A stretch of 54,537 bases of DNA, taken from the NCBI GenBank assembly GCA_002483445.1, contig DLHY01000063.1:1-54537 (forward strand), read 5' to 3'. The position numbers were made by a program, and so were the translations under genes. Shown piece after piece: positions 26,446 to 35,194 of this stretch. This DNA comes from Blastocatellia bacterium UBA7656 (GTDB lineage: Bacteria; Acidobacteriota; Blastocatellia; UBA7656). The notes under the pieces were generated by a model. The model worked only from the letters and a program-made list of their open reading frames with translations, was not told where the DNA came from and made no database searches. The stretch's first letter is position 1, and each line of letters starts with the position of its first letter.

Positions 26446-28632
26446 TTATTTTCCTTCGATGATTTCGATTCTCTCGATGCGGTCGCCGCGAGCCAATCGA
26501 TTGACCACGCTCATCCCTTCCGTGACCTGACCGAAAACGGTGTAGCCGCCGTCGAGATGCGGCTGCGGTGCGTGCGTGATGAAAAACTGACTGCCGCCTG
26601 TGTCCTTGCCCGATAGAGCCATCCCGACAGCGCCCGTCCCGTACTGACGGAGATTTATCTCGCAGCGAATCTGATATCCCGGCCCGCCGTTCTGATCGCC
26701 TCGCGGATCGCCCGTCTGCACGACGAAATTCGGAACCACTCGCATAAAGTCCAGACCCGTGTAAAAACCTTTCTTCGAAAGCTGAATGAAATTATCCACC
26801 GTCATCGGCGCGTCAGATGCGAAAAGCTCTATTCGAATTTCGCCCTTCTTCGTGTGAATGACCGCCTGGGGATTCTTCTTCAACTCAGCCAGTTGAGCCA
26901 GCCTCTTCCAGTACGTTCTGTCGTGGCCCGTCTCCACTTTGCCTATCTGCACTCGCGTGTCTGCCTGCTCAGGGTTCAGTCGGAGAAGTTCTGCGGCTTT
27001 CATCCTCACGACGTAATCAGGATCGCGACCCGGATCGGTTAAAACCATGACATTGATCGGGCGCTTGAGCTTGTCCAGCGCTTCGATGATCGCTATCCGC
27101 GCGTCGTTCATCGTGTCGAGCCGCGATGCTTCAAACGCATCCTTGAGCGCCTTGAATATGGGATCGCTTGCATCGCCGGCTTCTCCTAAGAGCGTCGCGG
27201 CAGTAGCCCTTATGATCACATCATCAGACTTGAGCTTCGCTACGAGCAAGTCAGTCAGCCCCGCCGTTTTTGACTTGGCTGCAGCGTTCAGTATGTCGGA
27301 AACGGCGCGATAATCGGGCTGTCCGTAGGTCTTGCCTGACACGAGATCGAGCAGAATCGTTTTTGCCTTCTCAGTGCCGAGTTGTCCGAGTCCCTGCGCG
27401 AACGCAGCCATCGCTTTCCAGTCGCCACGCAGGAGATTTGCCGATTCGGGTATGTCCAAAAACGCGGCCTCGCCGAATTTCGCAACAGCTATTTCGATTT
27501 CAGGGTTCGAGTTTGCGCGCCCGTCTGCAAAACGCAGCGTTTTCAAAAACGAAAGCGCGCGCTCATCTTTTATATTTCCAAGCGCGGTGGCGATGAGCAG
27601 GAGGAGATTTTGCTCCACAGGCACGCCTTCCCTTGCGCGATTGAATGCGCGATAGCCTGCCATCAGTTTGTTGCCGAGCGCGACGAGAGGATCGACGGCG
27701 CGGGCATCTGCTATTGAGCCGAGCGCGTTTATCGCGTTCGCCGTGACTCGCTCATCTGCATCTGCAAGCAGTCGAATCAATCCTTCGACCGCACTCTTGT
27801 CTTTTGCTGCTCCGAGAGCGCGAGCAGCAGTTGCGCGAACCAGAATGTTTTTGTCATCCAGCAAAACGAGCAGGGAAGGGACGGCAGGACTGATGCCTTC
27901 GCGAATTCGCGCGAGCGCATTGGCCGCCTGCCATCGCAAGTCCGCGTCTGCGGAGCGCAACTGTGCGGCGATGGCTTCGACGCTCGAAGGGTGCTTGATT
28001 CGCAAAAGCGCAGAGAGAGTCATCGAAGCTACGAGCTTTGCGTCATCCGAGACGAGTTGATCTGCGGGCGGAAGGAGCATCTTGAGGTTTTCAGTTATTG
28101 CGCTTATGGGATACTGACCGAGCGTTTCCAATGAAAGTCGATTCGAAGCCACCTTGCCCAGAGCTTCAGCGGCGCGAGCGCGCACCTCATTGGATGTTTC
28201 GTTTTGAGGCTGAAGGCGATCAAGCAATGCGGATACCGCGTAGTGACTTTCCGTCTCGCCCAGCGCGAAAGCCGCCAGCGCGCGCATCTCCGCGCTGCGG
28301 TCGCTGCTGAGGACTTCTATCAAAGCTGTTACCGCGCTCGGATAACCTATACGGGCGAGGGCTATGATCGCGCGCTTTTTCACCCCGCCGTGAGTGAGCT
28401 TGAGCATACCGAGAAGTTCGGTCGCTACGGTGCGCTCATCTTCGAATTGAATTATTTTCGGATACAGCACCCGCTGAGTGCGGTCGCGTCGAAGCGCGGG
28501 TTTGGCTAAGGGAACTGTCGTCGGCGGAGCCTGCGCAGGAGATTGCGTGCGAGATTGCGTGCGAGACTGCGCAATCAACAACGAAGGCAGCACCAGAATA
28601 ACCGTTATCGCGATCAGAGCAAATTTCTTCAT
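26446..28632 (-). CDS. Exported HEAT-repeat protein fused to a cyclophilin-type prolyl isomerase
   Basis: 728 residues. Signal peptide about 1-21, then a short QSRTQSRTQSPAQ linker. At least eight HEAT-like helical repeats (about 60-560; e.g. IIALARIGYPSAVTALIEVL and NALARIREGISPAVPSLLVLL) form a likely solenoid. The C-terminal cyclophilin domain (about 588-728) contains KGEIRIELF, APMTVDNFIQLSKKGFYTGLDFMRVVPNFVVQ (cited by its FMRVVPNFVVQTGDPRG core), GSQFFIT and GGYTVFGQVTEGM. The catalytic Arg-Phe-Phe set (FMRVVPNF, GSQFFI) is present. It is probably periplasmic, with the solenoid presenting clients to the isomerase. Confidence 0.9.
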   Translation of the reverse strand: MKKFALIAITVILVLPSLLIAQSRTQSRTQSPAQAPPTTVPLAKPALRRDRTQRVLYPKIIQFEDERTVATELLGMLKLTHGGVKKRAIIALARIGYPSAVTALIEVLSSDRSAEMRALAAFALGETESHYAVSALLDRLQPQNETSNEVRARAAEALGKVASNRLSLETLGQYPISAITENLKMLLPPADQLVSDDAKLVASMTLSALLRIKHPSSVEAIAAQLRSADADLRWQAANALARIREGISPAVPSLLVLLDDKNILVRATAARALGAAKDKSAVEGLIRLLADADERVTANAINALGSIADARAVDPLVALGNKLMAGYRAFNRAREGVPVEQNLLLLIATALGNIKDERALSFLKTLRFADGRANSNPEIEIAVAKFGEAAFLDIPESANLLRGDWKAMAAFAQGLGQLGTEKAKTILLDLVSGKTYGQPDYRAVSDILNAAAKSKTAGLTDLLVAKLKSDDVIIRATAATLLGEAGDASDPIFKALKDAFEASRLDTMNDARIAIIEALDKLKRPINVMVLTDPGRDPDYVVRMKAAELLRLNPEQADTRVQIGKVETGHDRTYWKRLAQLAELKKNPQAVIHTKKGEIRIELFASDAPMTVDNFIQLSKKGFYTGLDFMRVVPNFVVQTGDPRGDQNGGPGYQIRCEINLRQYGTGAVGMALSGKDTGGSQFFITHAPQPHLDGGYTVFGQVTEGMSVVNRLARGDRIERIEIIEGK

Positions 28633-28719
28633 CAGTCAATAACCGTAATAGAGCATGAGTTGAAAATCAGCGCCGGACAGTCAGATTCGCTTCAGATCAA
28701 CGCTTCAGCGAGCGGCTCT

Positions 28720-28990
28720 TCACAATTGCGACAATATCCTGTCGTATTCCGCGTGCGAGCCTATCCAAAACCATATCATCGTATCATCTGTCTTGGCCCC
28801 AATCGCTCGCCATCCAATGCCTATGCGCACAGAATAGACAGGCTGTGTTGCGTGTACTTGCTTGAACTGAAGGCTGTTTGTGCCATGGGTCTTTCTTCCA
28901 AAGGCGATACGCTTCTCTGGCTTTGCGCTGAATGTGCCGGGGAAGTTGTTGAAACGCCTTCCTGAATCTTTCAGTTGTGTGAGAAGTCAC
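28720..28990 (-). pseudogene. RelE/ParE-type toxin gene with a +1 frameshift
   Basis: The frame from the ATG at 28990 encodes MTSHTTERFRKAFQQL and AREAYRLWKKDPWHK, then leaves register. In the next frame translation continues SLQFKQVHATQPVYSVRIG, WRAIGAKTDDTMIWFWIG and HAEYDRIL to a TGA at 28720. Joined, these give a normal toxin of about 89 residues (DP.H.SL.FK.V, then SVRIG..WRAIG). One extra base near 28876 explains the break: 271 bp is 90 codons plus 1. It overlaps the antitoxin gene by 20 bp. Either the toxin is inactivated, leaving a solitary antitoxin, or the base is a sequencing error. Confidence 0.85.
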
Positions 28991-29201
28991 TGCCTTCTTC
29001 TATCGGCTTCGTTTGTCCCTGATTGAATTCGGCCAGAGCTTCCTCAGCGAGCATAGCCAGTTCATCCTGCGACTGAGCAAAGGCTTCTTCCCACCGTTCC
29101 TCCGAAGCAAGATCATTCAGCAACATCCTTGCAATCGCGTCCTGATCTGTTTCCGAAAGTTTGGACGCTTCGGCAAATGCTTTCTCAAGGAGTTTTGTCA
29201 T
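28971..29201 (-). CDS. Antitoxin of a RelE-type toxin-antitoxin pair
   Basis: 76 residues, acidic and helical: MTKLLEKAFAEASKLSETDQ, DAIARMLLNDLASEERWEEAFAQS (cited by its ARMLLNDLASEERWEEAF core), ending EEGSDFSHN. The pattern of a short N-terminal helical region followed by SEERW..AF matches small antitoxins placed directly upstream of RelE-like toxins. The stop overlaps the toxin start by 20 bp, the usual coupled arrangement. The start is ATG 29201 with GAGGG close by. With the toxin frameshifted it may now be an orphan antitoxin. Confidence 0.8.
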   Translation of the reverse strand: MTKLLEKAFAEASKLSETDQDAIARMLLNDLASEERWEEAFAQSQDELAMLAEEALAEFNQGQTKPIEEGSDFSHN

Positions 29202-29270
29202 ATCCCTCTATCTCTCACCCGATCGTGTCACTTTCAGCTTATCTCATCTCTTCTCTTCGATACCAGCGCA

Positions 29271-31334
29271 TCAGAGACGGCTGACCTCGACGAGGTTATC
29301 GTAAAAAGTCGCGCCCTCGCCCAGATCGGTCAACGCCTGCGAAACCGTAGCGTTTACGTTTCCTCCGCCGGGGCTGAGCTTGTTCCACCATATCGAAAGC
29401 GCGACCGCCACGCCCGTCTTCACCCGGTCTGAAATCTCGGCATAAAGCCGACACTCCCCTCGATCATTCCACACCCGCACCTCGTCGCCGTCGCTGATGT
29501 CTCTCTCTCTCGCGTCATCTCGGCTTATTTCAATCGTCGGGCGACGCTCCATCTTTATGAAAGATTTCAAGTGCGAAAACGACGAATTCAAAAACGAGTG
29601 CGCGGGCGGAGAGAGTAGCTGGATCGGATATCTCGCGGCAAGATCGGGCGCGGTAGCGGGCGATTCGCGCGGCGGAATGAAATCAGGCACAGGATCAAGA
29701 CCAGCGCGGGCAAGCCTGTCGCTAAAAAATTCGCACTTGCCCGAAGGAGTCTTGAATCCTCCGTCAGCGAACGGGGCGAAGACTTCAGGCAGATTCAAGC
29801 GCGCCCAGCCGTCTCGCTTGAGCTTATCCATCGTTATGCCTTCAAGCGTCGCGTGGCCCGATGATATCGCCTGCCGGATGATCTCTTCATCCGAGTCTTT
29901 GAAACACTCTTCTTCGAATCCAAGTCTTTCGGCCATCAGTCGAAAGACCTCCGAGTTGGGTTTCGCTTCGCCGAGCGGCGCGATAGCAGGCTCGTTGTAG
30001 ACGAGATAATAATGCCCATAAGGCTTGACCATATCGCGATGCTCAAGTTGAGTGGTGGCGGGCAATAGAATATCCGCGTAATCAGCGGTGTCTGTCTGGA
30101 ATTGTTCGTGAACGACTGTGAAGAGGTCTTCTCGCATAAGCCCCGCGATCACTTTCGATTGATCGGGCGCGATTGCCGCCGGGTTTGAATTGTAAACGTA
30201 TATCGCGCGGACGGGCGGACGAGCTTCGAGCAACGCTTCGCCCAGTCGCGACATATTTATCGTGCGCGGATTGCCGCGAATCAAATCAGGTCGCATCAGC
30301 GTGTTGTCATCGAGCGCAAACAAACCGCTCGTCGATAGCAGCACTCCCCCGCCCGCGTGACGCCAAGCTCCTGTGATTGCAGGCAGGCAGGCGATAGCGC
30401 GCACGGCCATCCCTCCTCCCGCGTGACGCTGCAATCCGTAGTTGATGCGAATCGCCGCCGGGTGAGTTGAAGCGTACTCTCTCGCGAACTGGATGATTTC
30501 TTCTTCGCTTATTTGGCAGATAGCGGCGGCGCGAGCGGGCGGGTACTCACTCACGCGGTCTTTGAGATGTTCAAAGCCCGTGGTGTGTCGCTCGATGTAA
30601 TCGCTGTCTTCGAGTTTTTCGCTTATGATGACATTCATCACTGCAAGAGCGAACGCGGCGTCGGTTCCGGGCTGGAGTTGAATATGCTGATGGCATCGGT
30701 CTATCGTGCGATTGCGATAAGGATCGATCCCGATGAGCCGCGCGCCGCGATCCAGAGCTTCCTTGATTTCAGGCCACAGATGAATGTTCGAGGCAAGCGT
30801 GTTGGTTCCCCAAAGAACGATGAGTCGCGCTCTGTGAAAATTCTGCGAGTCGGTTCCCGTTTTCTGACCGATAGTGTAGCTGAGTCCTTCGCCGCCCGCC
30901 GACGCGCAGATAGTGCGCGCAAGCAAACTGGCTCCGAGGCGATGGAAGAACCGCCTGTCCATGCTCGATCCGTTCACCACTCCCATCGTGCCGCCGTAGC
31001 TGTAGGGAAGAATCGCCTCCGGCCCGTCTGCGGAATCAGCAATATCGCGGAAACGCTCTGCGACTGTGCTGAGGGCTTCCTCCCAGGTGATGCGAACGAA
31101 CTGGCCCGCGCCTTTCGGGCCGACCCTCCGCTGAGGGTAAAGCACGCGATCAGGATGATAGACCCGCTCGGTGTAACGCGAGACTTTCGAGCAGAGGAAT
31201 CCTCTTGTGGGCGGATGTAATGGGTCGCCGGTAAGGCGGATGGCGCGGCCATCTTCGACTTCGACCAGCATCGCGCAGGTGTCAGGGCAATCGTGCGGGC
31301 AGGCAGCGTGAACGATTTTTTTCATCAGCATCAA
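29271..31334 (-). CDS. Molybdopterin-dependent oxidoreductase (DMSO reductase superfamily)
   Basis: 687 residues. A [4Fe-4S] site at the N-terminus: Cys12, Cys16 and Cys20 in ACPHDCPDTC, with the fourth Cys in RGFLCSK (about 48). Molybdopterin domains follow (LIVLWGTNTLASN; VYNSNPAAIAPDQ; TDTADYADILLPATTQLEH), then a C-terminal dinucleotide domain (ISDGDEVRVWNDRGEC; SIWWNKLSPGGGNVNATV). No Tat signal is visible, so it is cytoplasmic or binds a partner. No second subunit or maturation gene lies nearby, and the electron donor and substrate are unknown. ATG 31334, 31331 or 31325 could be the start; GAGG favours the first two. Confidence 0.88.
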   Translation of the reverse strand: MMLMKKIVHAACPHDCPDTCAMLVEVEDGRAIRLTGDPLHPPTRGFLCSKVSRYTERVYHPDRVLYPQRRVGPKGAGQFVRITWEEALSTVAERFRDIADSADGPEAILPYSYGGTMGVVNGSSMDRRFFHRLGASLLARTICASAGGEGLSYTIGQKTGTDSQNFHRARLIVLWGTNTLASNIHLWPEIKEALDRGARLIGIDPYRNRTIDRCHQHIQLQPGTDAAFALAVMNVIISEKLEDSDYIERHTTGFEHLKDRVSEYPPARAAAICQISEEEIIQFAREYASTHPAAIRINYGLQRHAGGGMAVRAIACLPAITGAWRHAGGGVLLSTSGLFALDDNTLMRPDLIRGNPRTINMSRLGEALLEARPPVRAIYVYNSNPAAIAPDQSKVIAGLMREDLFTVVHEQFQTDTADYADILLPATTQLEHRDMVKPYGHYYLVYNEPAIAPLGEAKPNSEVFRLMAERLGFEEECFKDSDEEIIRQAISSGHATLEGITMDKLKRDGWARLNLPEVFAPFADGGFKTPSGKCEFFSDRLARAGLDPVPDFIPPRESPATAPDLAARYPIQLLSPPAHSFLNSSFSHLKSFIKMERRPTIEISRDDARERDISDGDEVRVWNDRGECRLYAEISDRVKTGVAVALSIWWNKLSPGGGNVNATVSQALTDLGEGATFYDNLVEVSRL

Positions 31335-31369
31335 ACCTCAGTGATATTCGTGATTATAGAGTAAGCGTT

Positions 31370-31418
31370 GGGAGTCTGGCGAGTCGGAAGATTTCCAGAC
31401 TCCAGACTTCAGACTCCT
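31370..31418. repeat. Inverted heptamer arrays between the Mo-enzyme and Uma2 genes
   Basis: The left arm carries GGAGTCTGG then GAGTCGGAAG. The right arm, read on the minus strand, is period-7: GGAGTCT, GAAGTCT, GGAGTCT, GGAA. The arms can pair in part. The array ends directly before the -10 box of the Uma2 gene, between two divergent start regions. Confidence 0.65.
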
Positions 31419-31419
31419 C

Positions 31420-31428
31420 TGTTATAAT
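31420..31428 (+). promoter_or_regulatory. Extended -10 promoter of the Uma2 gene
   Basis: TGTTATAAT: a perfect TATAAT (31423-31428) preceded by TGT, the extended -10 form. No good -35 is visible, since that position falls inside the heptamer array. The chosen ATG lies 37 bp downstream. Confidence 0.6.
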
Positions 31429-31464
31429 TGACGCGCAAAAATCAATCTGATGATGAGAGAGACT

Positions 31465-32124
31465 ATGAATACTGCAACATCGAGCTACTATGAAATCGCC
31501 ACGCAGTTGCCGCCCGACTCAGTGGTTACTTTGCGCGGCGTCAGTTGGGAAGAGTACGAGGAGTTGATAGAACACCTCATTGAAGCCGCCGGTCTTCGCG
31601 TCAGCTTCGATCAAGGGACATTGACTATTATGACTCTTTCACCCGAACACGAAAAATATGTGCGATTCTTTGAAAGCCTGATAACCGTCATCCGTCTCAG
31701 GCTCCGATTGACCATCCTGTCCTTCGGCTCAGCGACGATGAGGAAGAAAAAAAACAAAAAAGGCAACGAGCCTGACGCCTGCTTTTATGTTCAAACCGCT
31801 TCCGTAATCGGCAACAGGATGCACATCGATTTCGCCGTCGATCCGCCGCCCGACATCGTTGTGGAAGTCGATATCCATCACGACTCGCTGGGCAAGTTTC
31901 CCATCTATGTCGCGCTCGGAGTGCCGGAAATCTGGCGCTACGACGGAAAGCGATTGACCATTCATCACCTTCAGCAAGATCAGTATGTGAGCGTCGAGCA
32001 AAGCCTCGCGCTGCCTGTGCTTTCCGACAGTGTGTTGACAGATTTTCTCAACCGACTTTCACAGCAAGGCGAGTCGCCCGCGCTCGTCGCCTTCGACCAA
32101 TGGCTTGAGTCCCGTCAGCAATGA
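31465..32124 (+). CDS. Uma2 family protein (DUF820, PD-(D/E)XK nuclease fold)
   Basis: 219 residues from the ATG at 31465 (GAGAGAG upstream; ATGs at 31450 and 31453 are possible). Family motifs: EEYEELIEHL, GTLTIMTLSPEHEKY, NEPDACFYV (the PD acid), PPPDIVVEVDIHHDSLGKFPIY (cited by the core VVEVDIHHDS, the E.D catalytic pair), GVPEIWRYDGKRLTIH. Uma2 proteins are abundant in cyanobacteria and Acidobacteria, often in many copies, and their true activity is unsettled. The stop TGA is followed without a gap by a heptamer array. Confidence 0.88.
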   Translation: MNTATSSYYEIATQLPPDSVVTLRGVSWEEYEELIEHLIEAAGLRVSFDQGTLTIMTLSPEHEKYVRFFESLITVIRLRLRLTILSFGSATMRKKKNKKGNEPDACFYVQTASVIGNRMHIDFAVDPPPDIVVEVDIHHDSLGKFPIYVALGVPEIWRYDGKRLTIHHLQQDQYVSVEQSLALPVLSDSVLTDFLNRLSQQGESPALVAFDQWLESRQQ

Positions 32125-32291
32125 TCAGTTTTCAGTTTTCAGTTTTCAGTTTTCAGTTTTCAGTTTTCAGAAACCCTTGCCCAAATGTATTTACCCGTCG
32201 CAAGCATCTTGCCTGCGCTTTCGGTGAAACTTATTGAAAATCGCTCTGGTCATCAGGTTTCACTCCGAAACTGAAAACTGAAAACTGAAAA
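32125..32291. repeat. Convergent heptamer arrays directly at two stop codons
   Basis: Plus-strand array 32125-32170: six TCAGTTT units plus TCAG, starting at the base after the Uma2 TGA. Minus-strand array 32291-32265: three TTTTCAG units and a degenerate fourth, starting at the base after the permease TAG. The arms are complementary and enclose about 95 bp, giving one large possible hairpin at the convergent ends. Confidence 0.9.
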
Positions 32292-34679
32292 CTATTCGTA
32301 TCGAAGTGCGATCATCGGGTCTATGCGAGTGGCTCGTCGCGCAGGGATATAACAGGCCAGGAGAGCAACGACAAAGAGTAGTGACGAAACGAGCAGAAAG
32401 GTTGCAGGATCGCGCGGCCCGACTTCGAAAAGAAGGCTTTCGATCAAGCGGGTCAACCCGAAAGATGCCGCAAGTCCTATTGCCACACCAGTGATGGCCA
32501 TCAGCGCGCCCTGACCGATTATCATACGCAGCACATCACTACGATTGGCTCCCAGAGCCATTCTTATGCCGATCTCGCGTGCGCGCTGGCTGACCACATA
32601 AGACATCACTCCGTAGAGTCCTACGAGAGTGAGCGCAAGAGCGAGAGCCGCGAAGCTGCCGATCAACACTGTGTAGAATCGATCCGCAGCCATCGCTTCA
32701 CCTAACACTTCTGTCATCGATTGAAGGCTGATGACAGGCTGAGTCGGGTCGACCTCGCTCACCGCTTTTTTTACCGCAGCGAGACTCAGTGGCGCATCGC
32801 TTTTGACGACGAAACTCGTAGGAAAGACGCGGCTCGAATACTGAGTCATCCCATCGGACGCCTGCGATTGCGGGATGAAGATGACGGGCGGCTCGTTTTC
32901 TTTGAGACCGAGCATCTTTACCGATCCGGCGACTCCGACTATCTGCTGGCATGGCCCTTTAGCGCACCACTTGTCATCGCCGAGCGGCGACTGATTCTGC
33001 CAGTATTTTCGCGCAAGCGCTTCGTTGATTATCATCACCGGATTGGCTCCCTTCTTATCCGTTTCGAGAAAGGATCGTCCGGCGCGAACGGGTATGCCCA
33101 TCACTTCGAAGAAGTCGGGACTGACGGCCCAGAATTGAACAGTGTCTGGATTGTCTTTTATTCGAATGCCCTGCCTCAGCCCTCGCCCCGGAGGAAGGCT
33201 CGATGCGGCGGCGGCTGATCTGACTCCGGGCAAGACTTTCAATCGCTCGATGACCTGCTCTTCGAAGTTCCACACATCCGTCGAGGTCTTGTATTTTTCA
33301 GGCGGCAGCGACATCCTCATAGCCCAGACGTTTTGCGGGTCGAAGCCGAGTCTCACTGCGCGCAACTCGAACAGACTACGGACGAGCAATGATGCGCCAG
33401 CAAGCAGGACGAGCGAGAGCGCGACCTCGGTGATTATGAGAGCGCTGCGCAGTCGATGGCGAACCGCGCCCGCGCGCCCGCCCTGTTTGAGCGCAGCAGT
33501 GAGGTCTGTCCTCGAAGCTCTCAATGAAGACACAATCCCGATTACGATTCCTGTGACGAACGATATGGCCAGCGTGAAAATCAGAACGCGAAAATCTATG
33601 GCGGCTCCATCAGCTATCGCCTGGCCTTCGGGATTGGTCGCAAGCAAAGCGTCGGTGATCCAGCGCGCTACAAGCAATCCGGCCACGCCACCGACAGCCG
33701 CAAGCATCAGGCTTTCTGTGATCATCAGTCGCAGGATTCTCCATCGTCCCGCACCTAAAGCCGCGCGCACGGCCATCTCTCTTTCGCGAAGAGTCGCGCG
33801 AGCAAGCAGAAGGTTTGCGACGTTTGCGCAGGCTATCAAAAGGACAAGCCCTACGGCTCCGAGCAGTATCAAAAGGGTTGGGCGCGTATCGCCCGTGAGC
33901 CATCGCTGATACCCTTCGAGTTGCGCTCCGCGGAAATCTCTTCCCGTCCGGTTGGGAAACTGCTGGCGAAATGATTCAACGACTGAATCGATTTCGGATT
34001 GCGCCTGACGCGGGTCGATATCGGATTTGAGTCGCGCGAGCATCTCGAAATTCTCGCCCTGATCGGCTGAATGAATAGCCAGAAGCGGCAACCACACATC
34101 GGCTTGGGGAGTGAAACTGAATCCTTGTGGAAGTATGCCGACGACGGTGTAAGGCTGGCTGTTGAGTTCGATGTTGCGCCCGATGATCTGCGCGTCACTG
34201 CCGAAATAGTTTTGCCATATCGAGTGACTTAAAATGACGACGCGCCCTGCGTCGGGGCGATTCTCTTCGGGCAGGAATCCGCGACCGACGAGAGGCGAAA
34301 TCCCAAGCACGCGAAACAAATCTTCGGAGACCGCAAGCCCCTCGACCGATGCCGCCTGCTGGCCCGTCCAGAGATTGAAAGTCGAAGGAAAAGAATAAGC
34401 CGCTGCGGCTTCGAAAGAGGTGGAATGCTCTTTGAGAAAAGCAAACGACTTTAGCGTAAGGGCGGAGTTTCCTCCCGCAGGCGACAGCCATGAGAGGTGC
34501 GCTAATCGATCCGCGTCCGCGTATGGCAGCGGACGGATGAGCGCGCCGTTGACGAGGCTGAAGATCGCGGTGTTTGCTCCTATGCCGAGGGCGAGAGTCA
34601 GAATGGCTACGGCAGCGAAGCCGGGATTTTTGCGGAGCATCCGCAATCCGTATTTCAAATCCTGAAACAGAATTCCCAT
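32292..34679 (-). CDS. ADOP-family permease 1 (FtsX/MacB-like, no ATPase)
   Basis: 795 residues. N-terminal MGILFQDLKYGLRML, then KNPGFAAVAI, LALGIGANTAIFSLVNGALI and RPLPYAD, the ADOP signature. Two MacB-type periplasmic domains and two FtsX four-helix blocks follow (about 280-420, 670-790), ending CYIPARRATRIDPMIALRYE. MacB-type permeases normally work with a MacB ATPase in macrolide or lipoprotein export; ADOP members lack one, and none lies in this window. The role is unknown. GGAGG precedes the ATG at 34679. It lies downstream of the ChrB-C gene (27 bp), so it may end that operon. The TAG stop abuts TTTTCAG heptamers. Confidence 0.93.
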   Translation of the reverse strand: MGILFQDLKYGLRMLRKNPGFAAVAILTLALGIGANTAIFSLVNGALIRPLPYADADRLAHLSWLSPAGGNSALTLKSFAFLKEHSTSFEAAAAYSFPSTFNLWTGQQAASVEGLAVSEDLFRVLGISPLVGRGFLPEENRPDAGRVVILSHSIWQNYFGSDAQIIGRNIELNSQPYTVVGILPQGFSFTPQADVWLPLLAIHSADQGENFEMLARLKSDIDPRQAQSEIDSVVESFRQQFPNRTGRDFRGAQLEGYQRWLTGDTRPTLLILLGAVGLVLLIACANVANLLLARATLREREMAVRAALGAGRWRILRLMITESLMLAAVGGVAGLLVARWITDALLATNPEGQAIADGAAIDFRVLIFTLAISFVTGIVIGIVSSLRASRTDLTAALKQGGRAGAVRHRLRSALIITEVALSLVLLAGASLLVRSLFELRAVRLGFDPQNVWAMRMSLPPEKYKTSTDVWNFEEQVIERLKVLPGVRSAAAASSLPPGRGLRQGIRIKDNPDTVQFWAVSPDFFEVMGIPVRAGRSFLETDKKGANPVMIINEALARKYWQNQSPLGDDKWCAKGPCQQIVGVAGSVKMLGLKENEPPVIFIPQSQASDGMTQYSSRVFPTSFVVKSDAPLSLAAVKKAVSEVDPTQPVISLQSMTEVLGEAMAADRFYTVLIGSFAALALALTLVGLYGVMSYVVSQRAREIGIRMALGANRSDVLRMIIGQGALMAITGVAIGLAASFGLTRLIESLLFEVGPRDPATFLLVSSLLFVVALLACYIPARRATRIDPMIALRYE

Positions 34680-34706
34680 GTCTATTTCCTCCGATCAATT
34701 TGCAAC

Positions 34707-35150
34707 TCAACTTTTTTCACGGATGCTGTCTGCGATGCTGGCATACAGCGCGTCGTAGAGAAACGAGGCGCGCGCGGCGGTCTCGTGATCGTCGCCTGTG
34801 ACGCGCGGAAAGCCTCTGCTGATGAGAGCCAGTCCGCGCGCTGCCGGGTGCCGGTCGAGTTGATCTTTGAAATCCGCCGCCTGCACGATGCGCGCCATCT
34901 CCATCAGCGCAGGATCATGGGCGAGTCGCTCATGGACGAGAGCAGCGAAAGAGCAGCGGCCCTGTGTGTCCTGATGAGGGTAAGTCGCGCCGGGTGCATC
35001 GAAACCTGTGGCGTTGCTCGTGTCTTGCGCTCGGGCGACTTCTTCTGCCGGTACGAACAGGAATTCAGCCTGCGGGTCGAGGAAGCGGCGGATGAGCCAG
35101 CAGGTGGCCGTCCGGTTGACCCGGATTTCCGTGCGTGTGACCCATTTCAT
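34707..35150 (-). CDS. ChrB C-terminal-domain protein (chromate resistance)
   Basis: 147 residues from the ATG at 35150 (GGAGG eight bases upstream; the extension to 35195 overlaps the previous stop). Aligns with the C-terminal half of the full-length ChrB at 38557-39633: MKWVTRTEIRVNRTATCWLI against WMTRRNLFIDRLTVVWLI, FLDPQAEFLFVPAEE against FIDPKARFVFVAEGE, and GATGFD shared in ATGFDAPGATYPHQ. The stand-alone domain is a known form. It is followed by ADOP 1 and preceded by an ornithine-cyclodeaminase-like gene with 44 bp between. Probably cytoplasmic; ChrB_C domains are implicated in sensing or resisting chromate, and a haem or superoxide role has been proposed for relatives. Confidence 0.85.
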   Translation of the reverse strand: MKWVTRTEIRVNRTATCWLIRRFLDPQAEFLFVPAEEVARAQDTSNATGFDAPGATYPHQDTQGRCSFAALVHERLAHDPALMEMARIVQAADFKDQLDRHPAARGLALISRGFPRVTGDDHETAARASFLYDALYASIADSIREKS

Positions 35151-35194
35151 GTTGATGCCTCCGGGGTTTCTCTGTTGGGAAACGATACGCGCCA

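Noticed and set aside
28784..28990. Programmed frameshift in the RelE-type toxin
   Set aside because: No slippery heptamer at the shift point; an inserted base explains the 271-bp length more simply.
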